Of a DNA stretch of 64,000 nt, positions 1 through 11,200 are shown piece by piece; the stretch's first letter is position 1; each line of letters begins with the position of its first letter. The notes under the pieces were generated by a model. The model had not been told where the DNA came from. It did not search any database and saw only the letters and a list, made by a program, of their open reading frames with translations. Source of the stretch: Ephydatia muelleri (lineage: Eukaryota; Porifera; Demospongiae; Spongillida; Spongillidae); the NCBI GenBank assembly GCA_013339895.1, contig JABACO010000008.1:5291270-5355269 (forward strand), written 5' to 3'. The position numbers and the translations under genes were made by a program.

Positions 1-698
1 ACTGACCGTGTAGAATTTTGTGCGATACTTGGTAGGCTGAACAGGCTTAAAAAAAAAAGGGGATATGCTGAACTTTATCCAAATCAAAGAGCTGTAGTGT
101 GAGACACTTTCAAAAAGGCAGGTTACAACCGGGGTGGAAGGGGGAGGGGAGGGGGTGGGGGGTGTTTGTTTGCTCTTCTAGTCTAAGTCCATGCACAGTA
201 CACTCCCACTAAATTACATGCAGGTACTAATTGCAGTCATTGCACTCAACCAGGTATTATTCAAGTTCTTGCTGCACTAAAGTAATGTGACACAACTTGC
301 CAGGCATAAAATGCTTGTCCTGTATGTGAGCACTCCTCATGTAGTCAGACACATGTCAATACAAAGGTGTATTTGTACTGCCCTTGTTCTTGTACAGTCA
401 ATTGTTTGGAATTGCTAGTTCAGTTGTGTTGTCAACAAATACTATTTTGTAATTGACAACAATTCCTGAGGAGAATTGCTGATCAGCAGTGTTCGGCAGT
501 GAAAAGCTTCAAGCACTCCTTTTAAAAAATCTGTTGAAGAATAATTAAATTTGAATTTTCTGACATGATAAAAACAACCCATTGATAATTTTAAGTTGAT
601 AGCATTGTTTCACTATTTCCTGCTATGGAATTAGTACAATAATTACTCATTCAATTAGTACTGATATTCAAATAGCACATGTGTTTCCCTCTTTTTAG

Positions 699-830
699 GC
701 AAATAGCATGGATCCTGAAAAGGCGATTGAATTTGCTCGTTCCAAGCGACCTCACATCAGCATCTATGAGCGTCAGAGGCAAAGAATTTTGGAGTTCCAT
801 GAGTGTTTGAAGGCTGAAAAGCAAGACTGA
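699..830 (+). pseudogene. PTPMT1-like last exon, orphan copy A
   Basis: This is the terminal coding exon of a PTPMT1-like phosphatase. It opens after a TTTTTAG acceptor and runs 44 codons to TGA. It reads ANSMDPEKAIEFARSKRPHI and ends KAEKQD, matching the helix that follows the phosphatase P-loop in PTPMT1 (PEEAIEF..KRPHI). The earlier exons would lie left of the window or are lost; the 700 bases before it are intron 3 sequence shared with the other copies. The exon is open, but no partner exons are visible, so I treat it as partial. Confidence 0.75.
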
Positions 831-1265
831 TTTACTGTCTGTGGTGTGTGTGCACATGTTTATTTTAATACAGACATTTTATGTCAGCATACTGTAGAAT
901 TATTACGCCCTCGATTTCCCCTATACAAGTAAGGTGTTCACGAATGACACAAGTGCAAGCGCTTCTCTTGCATAAGCCTTCTAATAGCCGCGCACCCAAA
1001 CGATCCTTGCATCTCCTTAACCTGTTCGAAAGTACTGTTCTTCAAGCGACAGTTCTGCTCCATCTGCCTGGCAAAGGGTACTTGCAGTTTTAAATTGTTA
1101 CCAATGGACAAATGTTAATGACCTTTTTGGTCTTTCTGCTCTTATTTTTCTTAGCATGTACATTTAAAAATTGTGTACGTTTCCAGACAACGGGTAGGTG
1201 ATAATTAAAAACACGGCGCACTAATATGAGTGGGGGTTTACTCCTGATCTTGTGAGTCGTCAACG
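831..1265. other. Duplicated intergenic sequence
   Basis: Non-coding sequence between PTPMT1-like copies. The same stretch recurs at 5352-5915 and 26878-27310, and includes a block ending CAGACAACGGGTAGGCG before each exon 1. It probably contains the PTPMT1-like promoter, but no core motif is clear. Confidence 0.5.
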
Positions 1266-1785
1266 CAGAGGCGTAGGAAGGACTTATAAGGTGTAGCGGC
1301 CTAGGTTATGTAATAGAAAAGGGAGGGGCACAGAAGGGGTGGGTGTGGGAGGGGGCTATGCCCCCTCTAGCCCAGCAAGAGGGGTATGGGGGAGCGCTGT
1401 AAGCTCCCCCAGCCCCCAGAAGCTTTGCAATTCGTGCAACTTATATCTTCAAAAGCCATATGAAATTTGATCACTTTTCGTAAACAGCTATATAATGTAA
1501 ACCTACTGTAGGCTTGAATCATTTATGAAAATAATGCAATTATGTGATCAAAGTGCTATATAATATTTCTCAATCAGTTGACAGATATGTTCCAAAAATA
1601 GCTGACGCAAAAAGCATATATACACACAGTTTACGCAAGACTAAGGACTTGTTCCCAGTCCTTCTCATTTACTAATAGTAACTTAACATGTTACGACATA
1701 GCAATCTAGATAAAAATTAAAAACAGATCCATGGAAAAGTGTAGCGGCCATGGCCGCTACGGCCGCTACAGTTCCTACGCCACTG
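1266..1785. mobile_element. hAT-like non-autonomous element
   Basis: A 520-bp insertion absent from the paralogous sites near 5911 and 27302. Its ends are inverted: CAGAGGCGTAGGAA on the left and TTCCTACGCCACTG on the right. The CAG..GCGTAGGA end is typical of hAT-type MITEs. The duplication is degenerate (GTCAACG left, CTGAACG right). Inside are GCGGCC-rich inverted motifs and no plausible ORF. Confidence 0.6.
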
Positions 1786-2103
1786 CTGAACGCTACGTAC
1801 ATCAAAAAGCGCCACGTCAGTGATGAGCATCTGGACCGCCGTTTTGAGTTCCATTGTTCTCTGTCTTAGGCACGTATTTGATCGCTGAATATATGGCACC
1901 ATGTTCCATAAGGTTCTTGCGCGGATACTGAGTACTCTATTTCCCTTCCATTGCTAAGATGTCGGCAAGATCTCGGTGGAAGCCTAATTCGGCAAAGCAG
2001 TGGTACAACAGAATCGACGAGGATCCTGGAAGCCCTTCCGTTTAGAAGTCAGACAAAAGAGGTGAAGAAAAGAGAGGGTGTGGCTCCACCCTCGCACTAT
2101 TTA

Positions 2104-2203
2104 GTCTCGGCCCCAGACCCAACGTTACGCAGCAGCGGATGGATTAGCGTAGCGGTGATGTAATCCATCCGCTGCTGCGTAACGTTGGGTCTGGGGCCGA
2201 GAC
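2104..2203. mobile_element. Palindromic MITE, TA-flanked
   Basis: A 100-bp near-perfect foldback. It starts GTCTCGGCCCCAGACCC and ends with the complement. A TA precedes it; CA follows. The copy at 6327 occupies the same paralogous site, while the 27.6-kb copy lacks it, so it predates the B/B' duplication. TIR style and TA flank suggest a Tc1/mariner-type MITE. Confidence 0.7.
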
Positions 2204-2453
2204 CACGCGCGCGCGCGTGTGTGTGTGTGTGTATACAGTACCTTAGTGCGTTTTGTTTATTAATATTTCATTGTGATTACACACACACATACAGCTTGTT
2301 GTTAAGGAGAACGTAAGAGCCGTGATCTCTTACAATGAAGCGTATGAGCTTAGCTACTTTACTAACAGCAAAAAGGTGGGCTCTGTTCCATGGTGCAAAA
2401 CGATGGTGTGTGTACATGTGTGTATGTGTGTGTGTAGTGTGTATGTGTGTGTG

Positions 2454-2484
<31 letters not shown>

Positions 2485-2949
2485 ATGATACTTACTGCAA
2501 CTTGCATTGCTGTTCTTCAAAGTCAGTTAATGTTCTGGTCGTGAAAAACCACTACCCTACATGTATCCCTTGTGATGTTGCATTGCATTGCTTTGTAATT
2601 CTTAGGTGAAATCTACATGTAATACATTGCACAAGGTCCCTCCTGAAATTGCCTACATACACTGTATCACCCATGACAACACATTTGGTGTACCTACAGT
2701 GTAGCTAATTTGTGGCTGACACTGTGCTAATTAGAGGCCATGGCTCACACCTGAGGGAAAAGCCTTACATGGACACATGTGTACTGGACAAGCAACCAGA
2801 AAACAAACACGCTTCCTGTGAGCTTGGGTTGGCTGGTTTCATCTGCAAGCAAGGTCATGATATCTCAAGGAACTGCTCTGCCTCTAAATAGAACAACACT
2901 TCACACATTTAAAGCAAGAGATTGAATACAGTGATCATGCAGTGTGATC

Positions 2950-3085
2950 TAGACTGACCGGTCTTTCCAGTCCCCAGACTGACCAGCCTTCCCAGTCCCC
3001 AGACTGACCAGCCTTCCCAGTCCCCAGACTGACCAGCCTTCCCAGTCCCCAGACTGACCGTCCTTCCCAGTCCCCAGACGGACCG
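2950..3085. repeat. 25-bp minisatellite in PTPMT1 intron 2
   Basis: About five tandem units of CAGTCCCCAGACTGACC plus CTTCC. Related arrays occur at 7205-7305, 28423-28540, 36936-37132 and 60714-60765, always at the same place in the duplicated block, with different copy numbers. Confidence 0.9.
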
Positions 3086-3521
3086 TCCTTTTCTGTGTGA
3101 GGAACAAATTTGACAGAAAATATGCTTCCTGCATGCATGTGTTGTGGTCATGTTGCAGCAGGGGGAGCATGTAGGTCATGTAGAAGGATGAGGATGGTGG
3201 TGGTCACTTGGGGGTTACATGATCAGTGGAATGAGTCTTCAGCTGTGTGCTTGTGCACAACCTTGCCTGTACATATAAGGTTGGCAAAGCAGTGTTTGAA
3301 TCAGTCTAGGCATATTGTGCACAGCCACTGGCAGACCTAATCCTGCTTTCTCTCTCCATATTGTGAGCATTGCACTTTGTGCTGGTGGTGTGCACAACGG
3401 GAGTCCACACCACATGGTCCAACACCTACATGGCCAAACTCCTCATGCTTTGGAGGGAGTTTAATTTCCTACACTCATATGACATATGTTTGTTCATATG
3501 AGTTCATAAAATGAGGCATAT

Positions 3522-3677
3522 TGGAGGGGAGGGATATTGGAGGGGTATTGGAGGGATATTGGAGGGATATTGGAGGGATATTGGAGGGATATTGGAGGGA
3601 TATTGGAGGGATATTGGAGGGATATTGGAGGGTATTGGAGAGATATTGGAGGGGTATTGGAGGGATATTGGAGGGGT
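3522..3677. repeat. ATTGGAGGG minisatellite
   Basis: Tandem ATATTGGAGGG units of 11-12 bp in intron 2 just before exon 3. Homologous arrays lie at 28946-29186, 39168-39275 and 61490-61585. Long ORFs here on both strands are repeat artefacts. Confidence 0.9.
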
Positions 3678-4060
3678 AGAATTTTCATCCTTGATGTCAG
3701 TACATGTAAATGTTGGAAACCATTTATAACATAGAGTATATGTGTGCAGAATGCATGCCACACACACACACAGTGACACATACCTGTAACCACACACGCC
3801 ACCATACCCTGGGACACTCTGTGATTAACACCTTCTGTCTTGACCCTACCCCCTTGTGTCCAGGAGTGGGCCGATCACGGAGTGAAACAACACTGGTTCA
3901 GCACCGTGGACTTTGACCCTCCCTCCCCAACATCTGGGCGGGGCTGAAGGTCATTGACCTCCACAAGAAGCGGAAGGAGAGCGTCTACGTGCACTGCAAG
4001 GCAGGGATGGGGAGGAGTGCTGTAGCCACGGTGTGCTACCTGATCAGGGTGAGCCTTTGT

Positions 4061-4400
4061 GTCCATTTCTATTTCAGATTTTGTTTGTTTGTGCACATTA
4101 CTTTTGTCTGTATGTTGTGTACTTTGAAACCCTTGCACTGCCCCCCCCCCCCCCCCCCTTTGTTGTGCTGGAGACTACAGAGTCTGTATGCTTCACCAAG
4201 TGCTATGCTTTTCCCCATTCCTTTGGGATGGAAGGAGGAACATATGTCTGTTTGTTAGTTGGTTTTGTGTATGTCTTTGTATCCAGAGTGTGTTTGTTCT
4301 GGAAATTTGTGCAACCATATGATTGCATGATGTACATTTTTGTTTGTGCACATTACTTTTGTCTGTATGTTGTGTACTTTGAAACCCTTGCACTCCCCCC
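4061..4400. repeat. Local direct duplication in intron 3
   Basis: The segment from TTTGTTTGTGCACATTACTTTTG to the poly-C run is present twice, at about 4083-4158 and 4338-4400, unlike the other PTPMT1-like copies. The first copy ends in an 18-base C run. Confidence 0.6.
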
Positions 4401-5351
4401 CTAAGTTGTTGTGCTTGGAGACTACATGTACATGTATGTAGCAAGGTTTTCTTGTGCTGGCAAGAGACTTAATGTTCTCACGAACCAGTGACATTTGCCA
4501 AGGTCATGTGAATCAGTAACTGACACGTGTAGGATTTTGTGCGATACTTGGTAGGCTGAACAGGCTGAAAAAACAAATGGAATGTGCTGAACTGTATCCA
4601 AATCAAAGAGCTGTAGTGTGGAGACACTTTCAAAAGGGCAGGTTACGACTGGGGTGGAAGGGGGCGGGAGGGGAGGAGGTGGGGGTGTTTGTTTGCTCTT
4701 CTGGCCAAGTCCATGCAGGTACACTCCCACGAAATTGCTTGCAGGTACTAACTGCAGTCATGGCACACAACCAGGTATTATTCAAGTTCCTGCTGCACTA
4801 AAGTAATGTGCCAGGCATAAAATGCTTGTCCTGTATGTGAGCACTCCTCATGTAGTCAGACACATGTCAATACAAGGTACTGCCCTTGTTCTTGTACAGT
4901 CAATTGTTTAGAATTGGTAGTTCAGTTGTGTTGTCAACAAATACTATTTTGTAATTGACAACAATTCCAGAGCAGAATTGCTGATCAGCAGTGTTCGGCA
5001 GTGAAAAGCTTCAAGCACTCCTTTTGTTGAGGAATAATTAAATTTTAATTTTCTGACACAACCTATTGATAATTTTTAATTGATAACACCATACATTGTT
5101 TCACAATTTCCTGCTATGGAATTAAGTACAATAATTACTCATTCAATTAGTACTGATATTCAAATAGCACATGTGTTTCCTAACGTTGCCATGACATTGA
5201 TGTGTTTCCCTCTTTTTAGGCAAATAGCATGGATCCTGAAAAGGCGATTGAATTTGCTCGTTCCAAGCGACCGCACATCAGCATCTATGAGCGTCAGAGG
5301 CAAAGAATTTTGGAGTTCCATGAGAGTTTGAAGGCTGAAAAGCAAGACTGA

Positions 5352-6026
5352 TTTACTGTCTGTGGCATGTGCGCATGTTTTAGACTTTTTATGTCAACAT
5401 AGAATTATTGCATGTGAAATTTATTTAAAATTTTATCAATGACCAAGGTTGTTTTATTGGGCCTCATCTTTACATGTGACTGATAAACTGTCTGTGGCAT
5501 GTGCGCATGTTTATTTTTTAAAAACAGACATTTTATGTCAGCATACTGCAGAATTATTACGCCGTCGATCTCCCCTATACAAGTAAGGTGTGAATGACAC
5601 AAGTGCAAGCGCTTCACTTGCATAGGCCTTCTAATAGCCGCGCACCCAAACGATCCTTGCATCTCCTGAACTGTTCGTAAGTACTGTTCTTCAAGCGACA
5701 GTTCTGCTCCATCTGCCTGGCAAAGGGTACTTGCAGTTTTAAATTGTTACCAATGGACAAATGTTATTGACCTTTTTGGTCTTTCTGCTCTTTTTCTTAG
5801 CATGTACATTTTAAAATTGTGTACGTTTCCAGACAACGGGTAGGCGCTAATTAAAAACACGGCGCACTAATATGAGTGGGGGGGTTAACTCCTGATCTTG
5901 TGAGTCGTCAACGTTACATACATCCGGCTAAAAAGCGCCACGTCAGTGATGAGCATCTGGACCGCCGTTTTGAGTTCCATTGTTCTCTGTCTTAGGCACG
6001 TATTTGATCGCTGGATACATGCCATA
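5352..6026. other. Intergenic sequence between copies B and B'
   Basis: Non-coding sequence homologous to 831-1950 without the hAT-like insertion. It contains a short internal repeat of the post-stop region (CTGTCTGTGGCATGTGCGCATG, twice) and leads into the next exon 1. Confidence 0.5.
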
Positions 6027-6127
6027 GTCTCGTACCCAGACCCATGTTTTCACAGCAGCGGATGTATTACACGTAGCGGTGATGTAATCCACCCGCAGCT
6101 GTGGGAATCAGGGTCTGGGTACGAGAC
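6027..6127. mobile_element. Palindromic MITE with TA duplication
   Basis: A 101-bp foldback beginning GTCTCGTACCCAGACCC and ending GGGTCTGGGTACGAGAC, flanked by TA on both sides. It is diverged from the 2104/6327 family and sits just upstream of exon 1 of copy B'. Copies B and C lack it. Confidence 0.75.
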
Positions 6128-6326
6128 TACATATTCCATAGGGTTCTTGTGCGGATAATCTATGTACCTTCCATTGCTAAGATGTCAGCGAGATCTCGGT
6201 GGAAGCCTAATTCGGCAAAGCAGTGGTACAACGGAATCGACGAGGATCCTGGGAGCCCTTCCGTTTAGAAGTCAGACAAAAGTAGTGAAGAAGAGAGAGG
6301 GTGTGGCTCCACCCTCGCGCTATTTA

Positions 6327-6436
6327 CTCTCGGCCCCAGACCCAACGTTACGCAGCAGCGGATGGATTACATCATGGTCGCGTAGCGGTGATGTAATCCA
6401 TCCGCTGCTGCGTAACGTTGGGTCTGGGGCCGAGAC
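6327..6436. mobile_element. Palindromic MITE, second copy
   Basis: A 110-bp foldback with the same ends as the element at 2104 and at the same paralogous position, with about 10 extra bases in the loop. Confidence 0.7.
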
Positions 6437-6621
6437 CACGCGTGTGTAGTACCTTAGTGCGTTTTGTTTATTAATATTTCTGATTACACACACACACATA
6501 CAGCTTGTTGAGAAGGAGAACGTAAGAGCTGTGATCTCTTACAATGAAGCGTATGAGCTTAGCTACTTTACTAACAGCAAAAAGGTGGGCTCTGTTCCAT
6601 GGTGCAAAGCGATGGTGTGTG

Positions 6622-6768
<147 letters not shown>

Positions 6769-7997
6769 TGATACTTAGGGCAACTTGCATTGCTGTTCTT
6801 CCAAGTCAGTTAATGTTCTGGTCGTGAAAAACCACTACCCTACATGTATCCCTTGTGTTGTTGCATTGCTTTGTAATTCTTAGGTGAAATCTACATGTAA
6901 TACATTGCACAAGGTCCCTCCTGAAATTGCCTACATACACTGTATCACCCATGACAACACATTTGACAGTGTAGCTAATTTTGTGGCTGACATGCATGGT
7001 GTTAATTAGAGGCTATGGCTCACACCTGAGGGAAAAGCCTTACATGGACACATGTGTACTGGACAAGCAACCAGAAAACAAACACGCTTCCTGTGAGCTT
7101 GGGTTGGCTGGTTTCATCTGCAACTGCTCTGCCTCTACATAGAACAACACTTCACACATTTGAAGCAAGAGATTGAATACAGTGATCATGCAGTGTGATC
7201 TAGACTGACCGGTCTTCCCTGTCCCCAGACTGACCAGCCTTCCCAGTCCCCAGACTGACCAGCCTTCCCAGTCCCCAGACTGATCGTCCTTCCCAGTCCC
7301 CAGACCCTGATCAGCAGTGTTCGGCTGTGAAAAGCTTCAAGCACTCCTTTTGAAAAATCTGTTGAGGAATAATTACATTTGAATTTTCTGACATGATAAA
7401 AACAACCCATTGATAATTTTAAATTGAGAATGAACGCTTACCTGTATGCTTAAGACAGAAAAGGGTACATGTGTTTGGTGCAGAAAGTAAAGAACCATTT
7501 GATATCTATATATGTGTATAGCAGGAAATTGTTTCACAATTTCCTGCTATGGAATTAGTACAATAATTACTCATTCAATTAGAACTGATATTCAAATAGC
7601 ACATGTGTTTCCTAACGTTGCCATGACATTATGTGTTTCCCTCTTTTTAGGCAAATAGCATAGATCCTGAAAAGGCAATTGAATTTGCTCGTTCCAAGCG
7701 ACCTCACATCAGCATTAATGAGCGTCAGAGGCAAAGAATTTTGGAGTTCCATGAGAGTTTGAAGGCTGAAAAGCAAGACTGATTTACTGTCTGTGGCATG
7801 TGCGCATGTTTTAGACTTTTTATGTCAACATAGAATTATTGCATGTGAAATTTATTTAAAATTTTATCAATGACCAAGGATGCTTTATTGGGCCTCATCT
7901 TTACATGTGTATGGAAAGACGCTTTTCAGATTAATATGTTTGACAAATCAAGTGCACACATGACAAAGAAATGTTTAGTTGTCAACTTTCAAGTCTT

Positions 7998-8001
7998 TTA
8001 A
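7998..8001. repeat. TTAA target-site duplication, left
   Basis: Left TTAA flanking the RAG1-like element; the right copy is 13189-13192. The paralogous empty sites at 32060-32063 and 50872-50875 have a single TTAA in the context TCAAGTCTTTTAATTCTTGAG. Confidence 0.95.
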
Positions 8002-8289
8002 CCTTTAATCTCCAGAGCCAAGTCCTACGCGCCACGGCTGTTTGCGGCTGGAAACTAGGTTTATAATTGGAATATTCGGTAATAGAAATAAAAACAATGA
8101 TAAAGACCTAATTATGTCTGATGTATGTTCCAACGTTGTTGGTACTCTTCTGTGTGTTGCAAATGGACATATAATATATTAAATAGCGTCCTACACGACT
8201 GTAGACTATTACACACTCGTCACGCATGCTCTACATTAAACGCATGCATTATGCGCAGCGTGTTTACATAAGGCCACGCGGAAGACATA

Positions 8290-11200
8290 ATGGAGGGGTG
8301 CATAGAAACATCCATAGGACAGCCATCTGGAAGTTGTCCCGAAGGTAAGCTTGCCGTCTCCTCAATTATCACACATGGTTATGCTAATTAGCACGTACCT
8401 GAAGAGTGGACGAATTTTCTGTAATCCCGAAATCCCTCGGTGTTTTTTATGAATAAAATATGATTGTTGACATATATACGCGCATTGTTTTCAACAAATA
8501 GGAACTGAATATCACATGAAACAAGTGCAGCTACATTGCAGGGTGTGTGGACAACGTTTGACAAAGGTTAAAACAAAAAGTATTGCATATCAGTGCAAGG
8601 CAATAGCAGAAAAGCTGCAGACAGCATTTGGTATTGACACCAGTGGTGATGACCTACACATACATCCAGAAAGCATGTGTAAGTGTTGCAAACTGTCAAT
8701 GGACAGGGTGATAAGTGCCATGAAGAATAAGGTACATCACAGGAGTGCTGTTGTTCTGTTCCAGTGGGAGAAGCATTCTAATCAGGAATGCAAGGTAAAA
8801 GGTGTACGTGGGGAACATGTCACTAAAAAATGCATCTCTACAGATGTGTGAGCACTTTCATGCCAGTGCAAAAGGTGGCAATCCTAAAGGGGCCAGACCA
8901 ACTACTGGCAGAGGCCGCATCCCAGGTGTAACCCCTAATATGATCATTTCAAGGATCAATAGCATAGCCCCCCGTCCAATCATCTCACCTGAGCATCCTT
9001 TTCCAAGACCACCACTATCAAAAGACAATCTGTCTGTTTCAGTATTAAACCAACTGGAGTGCCCTTTATGTGTTGACATCCTGGCTCAACCGATACAGCT
9101 GCCATGCAGTACACTGGCATGTGCCCAATGTATAATACAGTGGGTGGTAACAACAGCCTCAGTGCACTGTCCTTGCTGTTTTTCGCAGCAGCCAATAGTT
9201 CTGCCACTCCTCCAGCCAGCTTCCCACTTAGTACTACTGTTGTTAAAGGATGTTGTGGTACACTGTGTGAGCTGTAGTAGAGACATGAGGGCTGGAGCTT
9301 ACGAAGAGCATGAGTGTGTGCTGACACTCACAGCTAGTGAAGAAAGAGCAGCAGCTGGGTTACTGAAGAGGGCCATCTCCACTAGTTCAAAAGGGATCAT
9401 CCAACTTGGTACAGGGGGAACAGTAAGTGTATTCAATGTCAACAACACACAATGTTTACCACTTATGCTCTGACCACTCTGTTTAGCCAGTGACATTCAT
9501 GCGCATTACAAACCCTCACAATTCAACCACAGCCGTATGTTCAAGAACCCTCAAGTCAAGATGCTCTGAGTTGCAGGCCATTCGAAGGGTTGTTAGTGGT
9601 GGACAGCCATCTGTGCTCCTTCAGAATGAAGTGCTCTCACTAGGAGATGAACAACGGAGGGCCTTGCTAAAGGAGGCTGGCATCTCTGATGAGATAAAAA
9701 TTGGACCAGCAGAGGTGCTAGCCATTAAAGTAGGCCTTGCAATACCCTGGAACAAGATACGAATACTTCGAAGGTATAAAGCATTGCAGTCATACCTTAA
9801 CTGTCAAATGTGATGTAACTGTCTTCCCAGGTGGCTGAAAGCATCAAACATTTCCCTGGCATGTGAGGAAAGAATGCGCCATGCTTCTAGGAAGGCAGTT
9901 GGAGAAAACCTAAAAGGAGAACTTGCTCCATTTTCCTTCTCACTACCATCAGGTGGAGAAGAGTTTCGAGGAGCCCCTTTGGTGTTCATTCCTGACTTGA
10001 TCCTCAAGGTTGTTGAGCTATTGGAGGAGAATGACCGGTAATGGTTTATACCAAACATTAATTACCACCACATGACCCTTATATTGTGCACAGCGCTGGC
10101 AGGCTGACCTGGCACAATGGTGTTATACCAGCTAGTGAGATATGGATAAAACTGGGAGGGGACAAAGGAGGCGGAACATTCAAGATGAACTTCCAGATCG
10201 TCAATGTTGCTGCTCCCAACTCTGTGAACAACACCTGTGTGTTTTGTTGTTTTGAGGCTGATGATAGCTACACCAACTTGCACATAGCCCTTGAGCGATA
10301 CAAGGAGCAAGTGGAACACCTACAGAGAATGACATGGAGGTGAGCATTATTGTACAGTAGGATGCTCAAGTGTGAGAATTGCATGCATACATATAACCTA
10401 GGGTGTATACAGTCAAGATTTTTTTGTGTGGCGATTACGAATTCCTATCCACGATGTATGGATTGTCTGGAGCTTGTGGTATGTGGATAGTACACCATCA
10501 TTAGCTCACAGTGATGTTTCATACACAACAGGATCATATCCATGCTTGTATTGCTTAATCCCCAACAAGAATATGGCAACGCCTCTCTCAGCACGTGACC
10601 ATGCTCCACCCAGATCCCTACATTCAATCCACACTCACCATCAAAAATATCTTGCATCAGGTGGAGTCAGGAAAACAGCCCAACAGTTTTATAATTGCAT
10701 CTGTGAACCCATCTTTGACATCCCTACTGAACAGGTACTCAGTCATGATATGCATGCTAATGTATTTACATTGTACTAAAATAGATCTGCCCACCTGGCC
10801 TTCATATCACTATGGGGATTTTTAAAAAGCTCTTTGAATTGTTTGAAGATTTTTGCCACAGTCTAGACTTGGAGCTAGCCTTCTACCACACTGAAGTGGA
10901 CCAGTCTAGGTACTCTTTGTACAGCCAAGAGTTGCAAAGGCTTCACCAGTACAAAGTTGAGCTACAGGAAGCAAAACAATCTGAATCAGTTTTACAGCAG
11001 TTGGCCACTTACATGGCTGTGCTCATTGGAGAGTCCAATCCACTGACTGCAGATCTACTACACCAATCTGCCAATACATCTAAAATTGTAAAGCAACTGG
11101 TAAGAAAATGAGAAAATAAAGATGCATCAGAGTTAATATGCACCCTTAGGAAACCAAGATAGCTGCTAGCACTGCAGTTGTTACAAGGGAGTTTCCTTTA

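Larger units (their letters stand above)
1959..5351 (+). pseudogene. PTPMT1-like phosphatase, broken copy B
   Basis: All four exons can be placed: 1959-2061, 2295-2375, 3864-4048 and 5220-5351. They are homologous to PTPMT1, a mitochondrial dual-specificity phosphatase that makes phosphatidylglycerol in cardiolipin synthesis. Exon 3 carries the P-loop HCKAGMGRS. Two lesions destroy the frame. Exon 1 lacks 5 bases after the RID-E codons compared with the copy at 27470, and then runs into TAG. Exon 3 lacks 4 bases in the PPSIPN segment. Intron 1 holds a palindromic MITE and intron 2 holds two minisatellites. Splice sites are intact, so it may still be transcribed. Confidence 0.85.

Noticed and set aside
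2950-3085. CRISPR-like array of regularly spaced 25-bp units
   Set aside because: Units are contiguous with no unique spacers, and the context is an animal intron; it is a minisatellite.
4731-4790. Possible 30-nt microexon (VLTAVIAHNQ) in PTPMT1 intron 3, conserved among copies
   Set aside because: Direct joining of exon 3 (CYLIR) to exon 4 (ANSMDPEKAIEF) already aligns with PTPMT1 without a gap. Similarity among copies is explained by recent duplication.
10402-10440. Apparent +1 frameshift at a T7 run in exon 7 of the RAG1-like gene
   Set aside because: It arises only if the acceptor TATACAG at about 10411 is used. The upstream acceptor CCTAG (10400-10401) restores the frame through RVYTVKIFLCGDYEF with no lesion.
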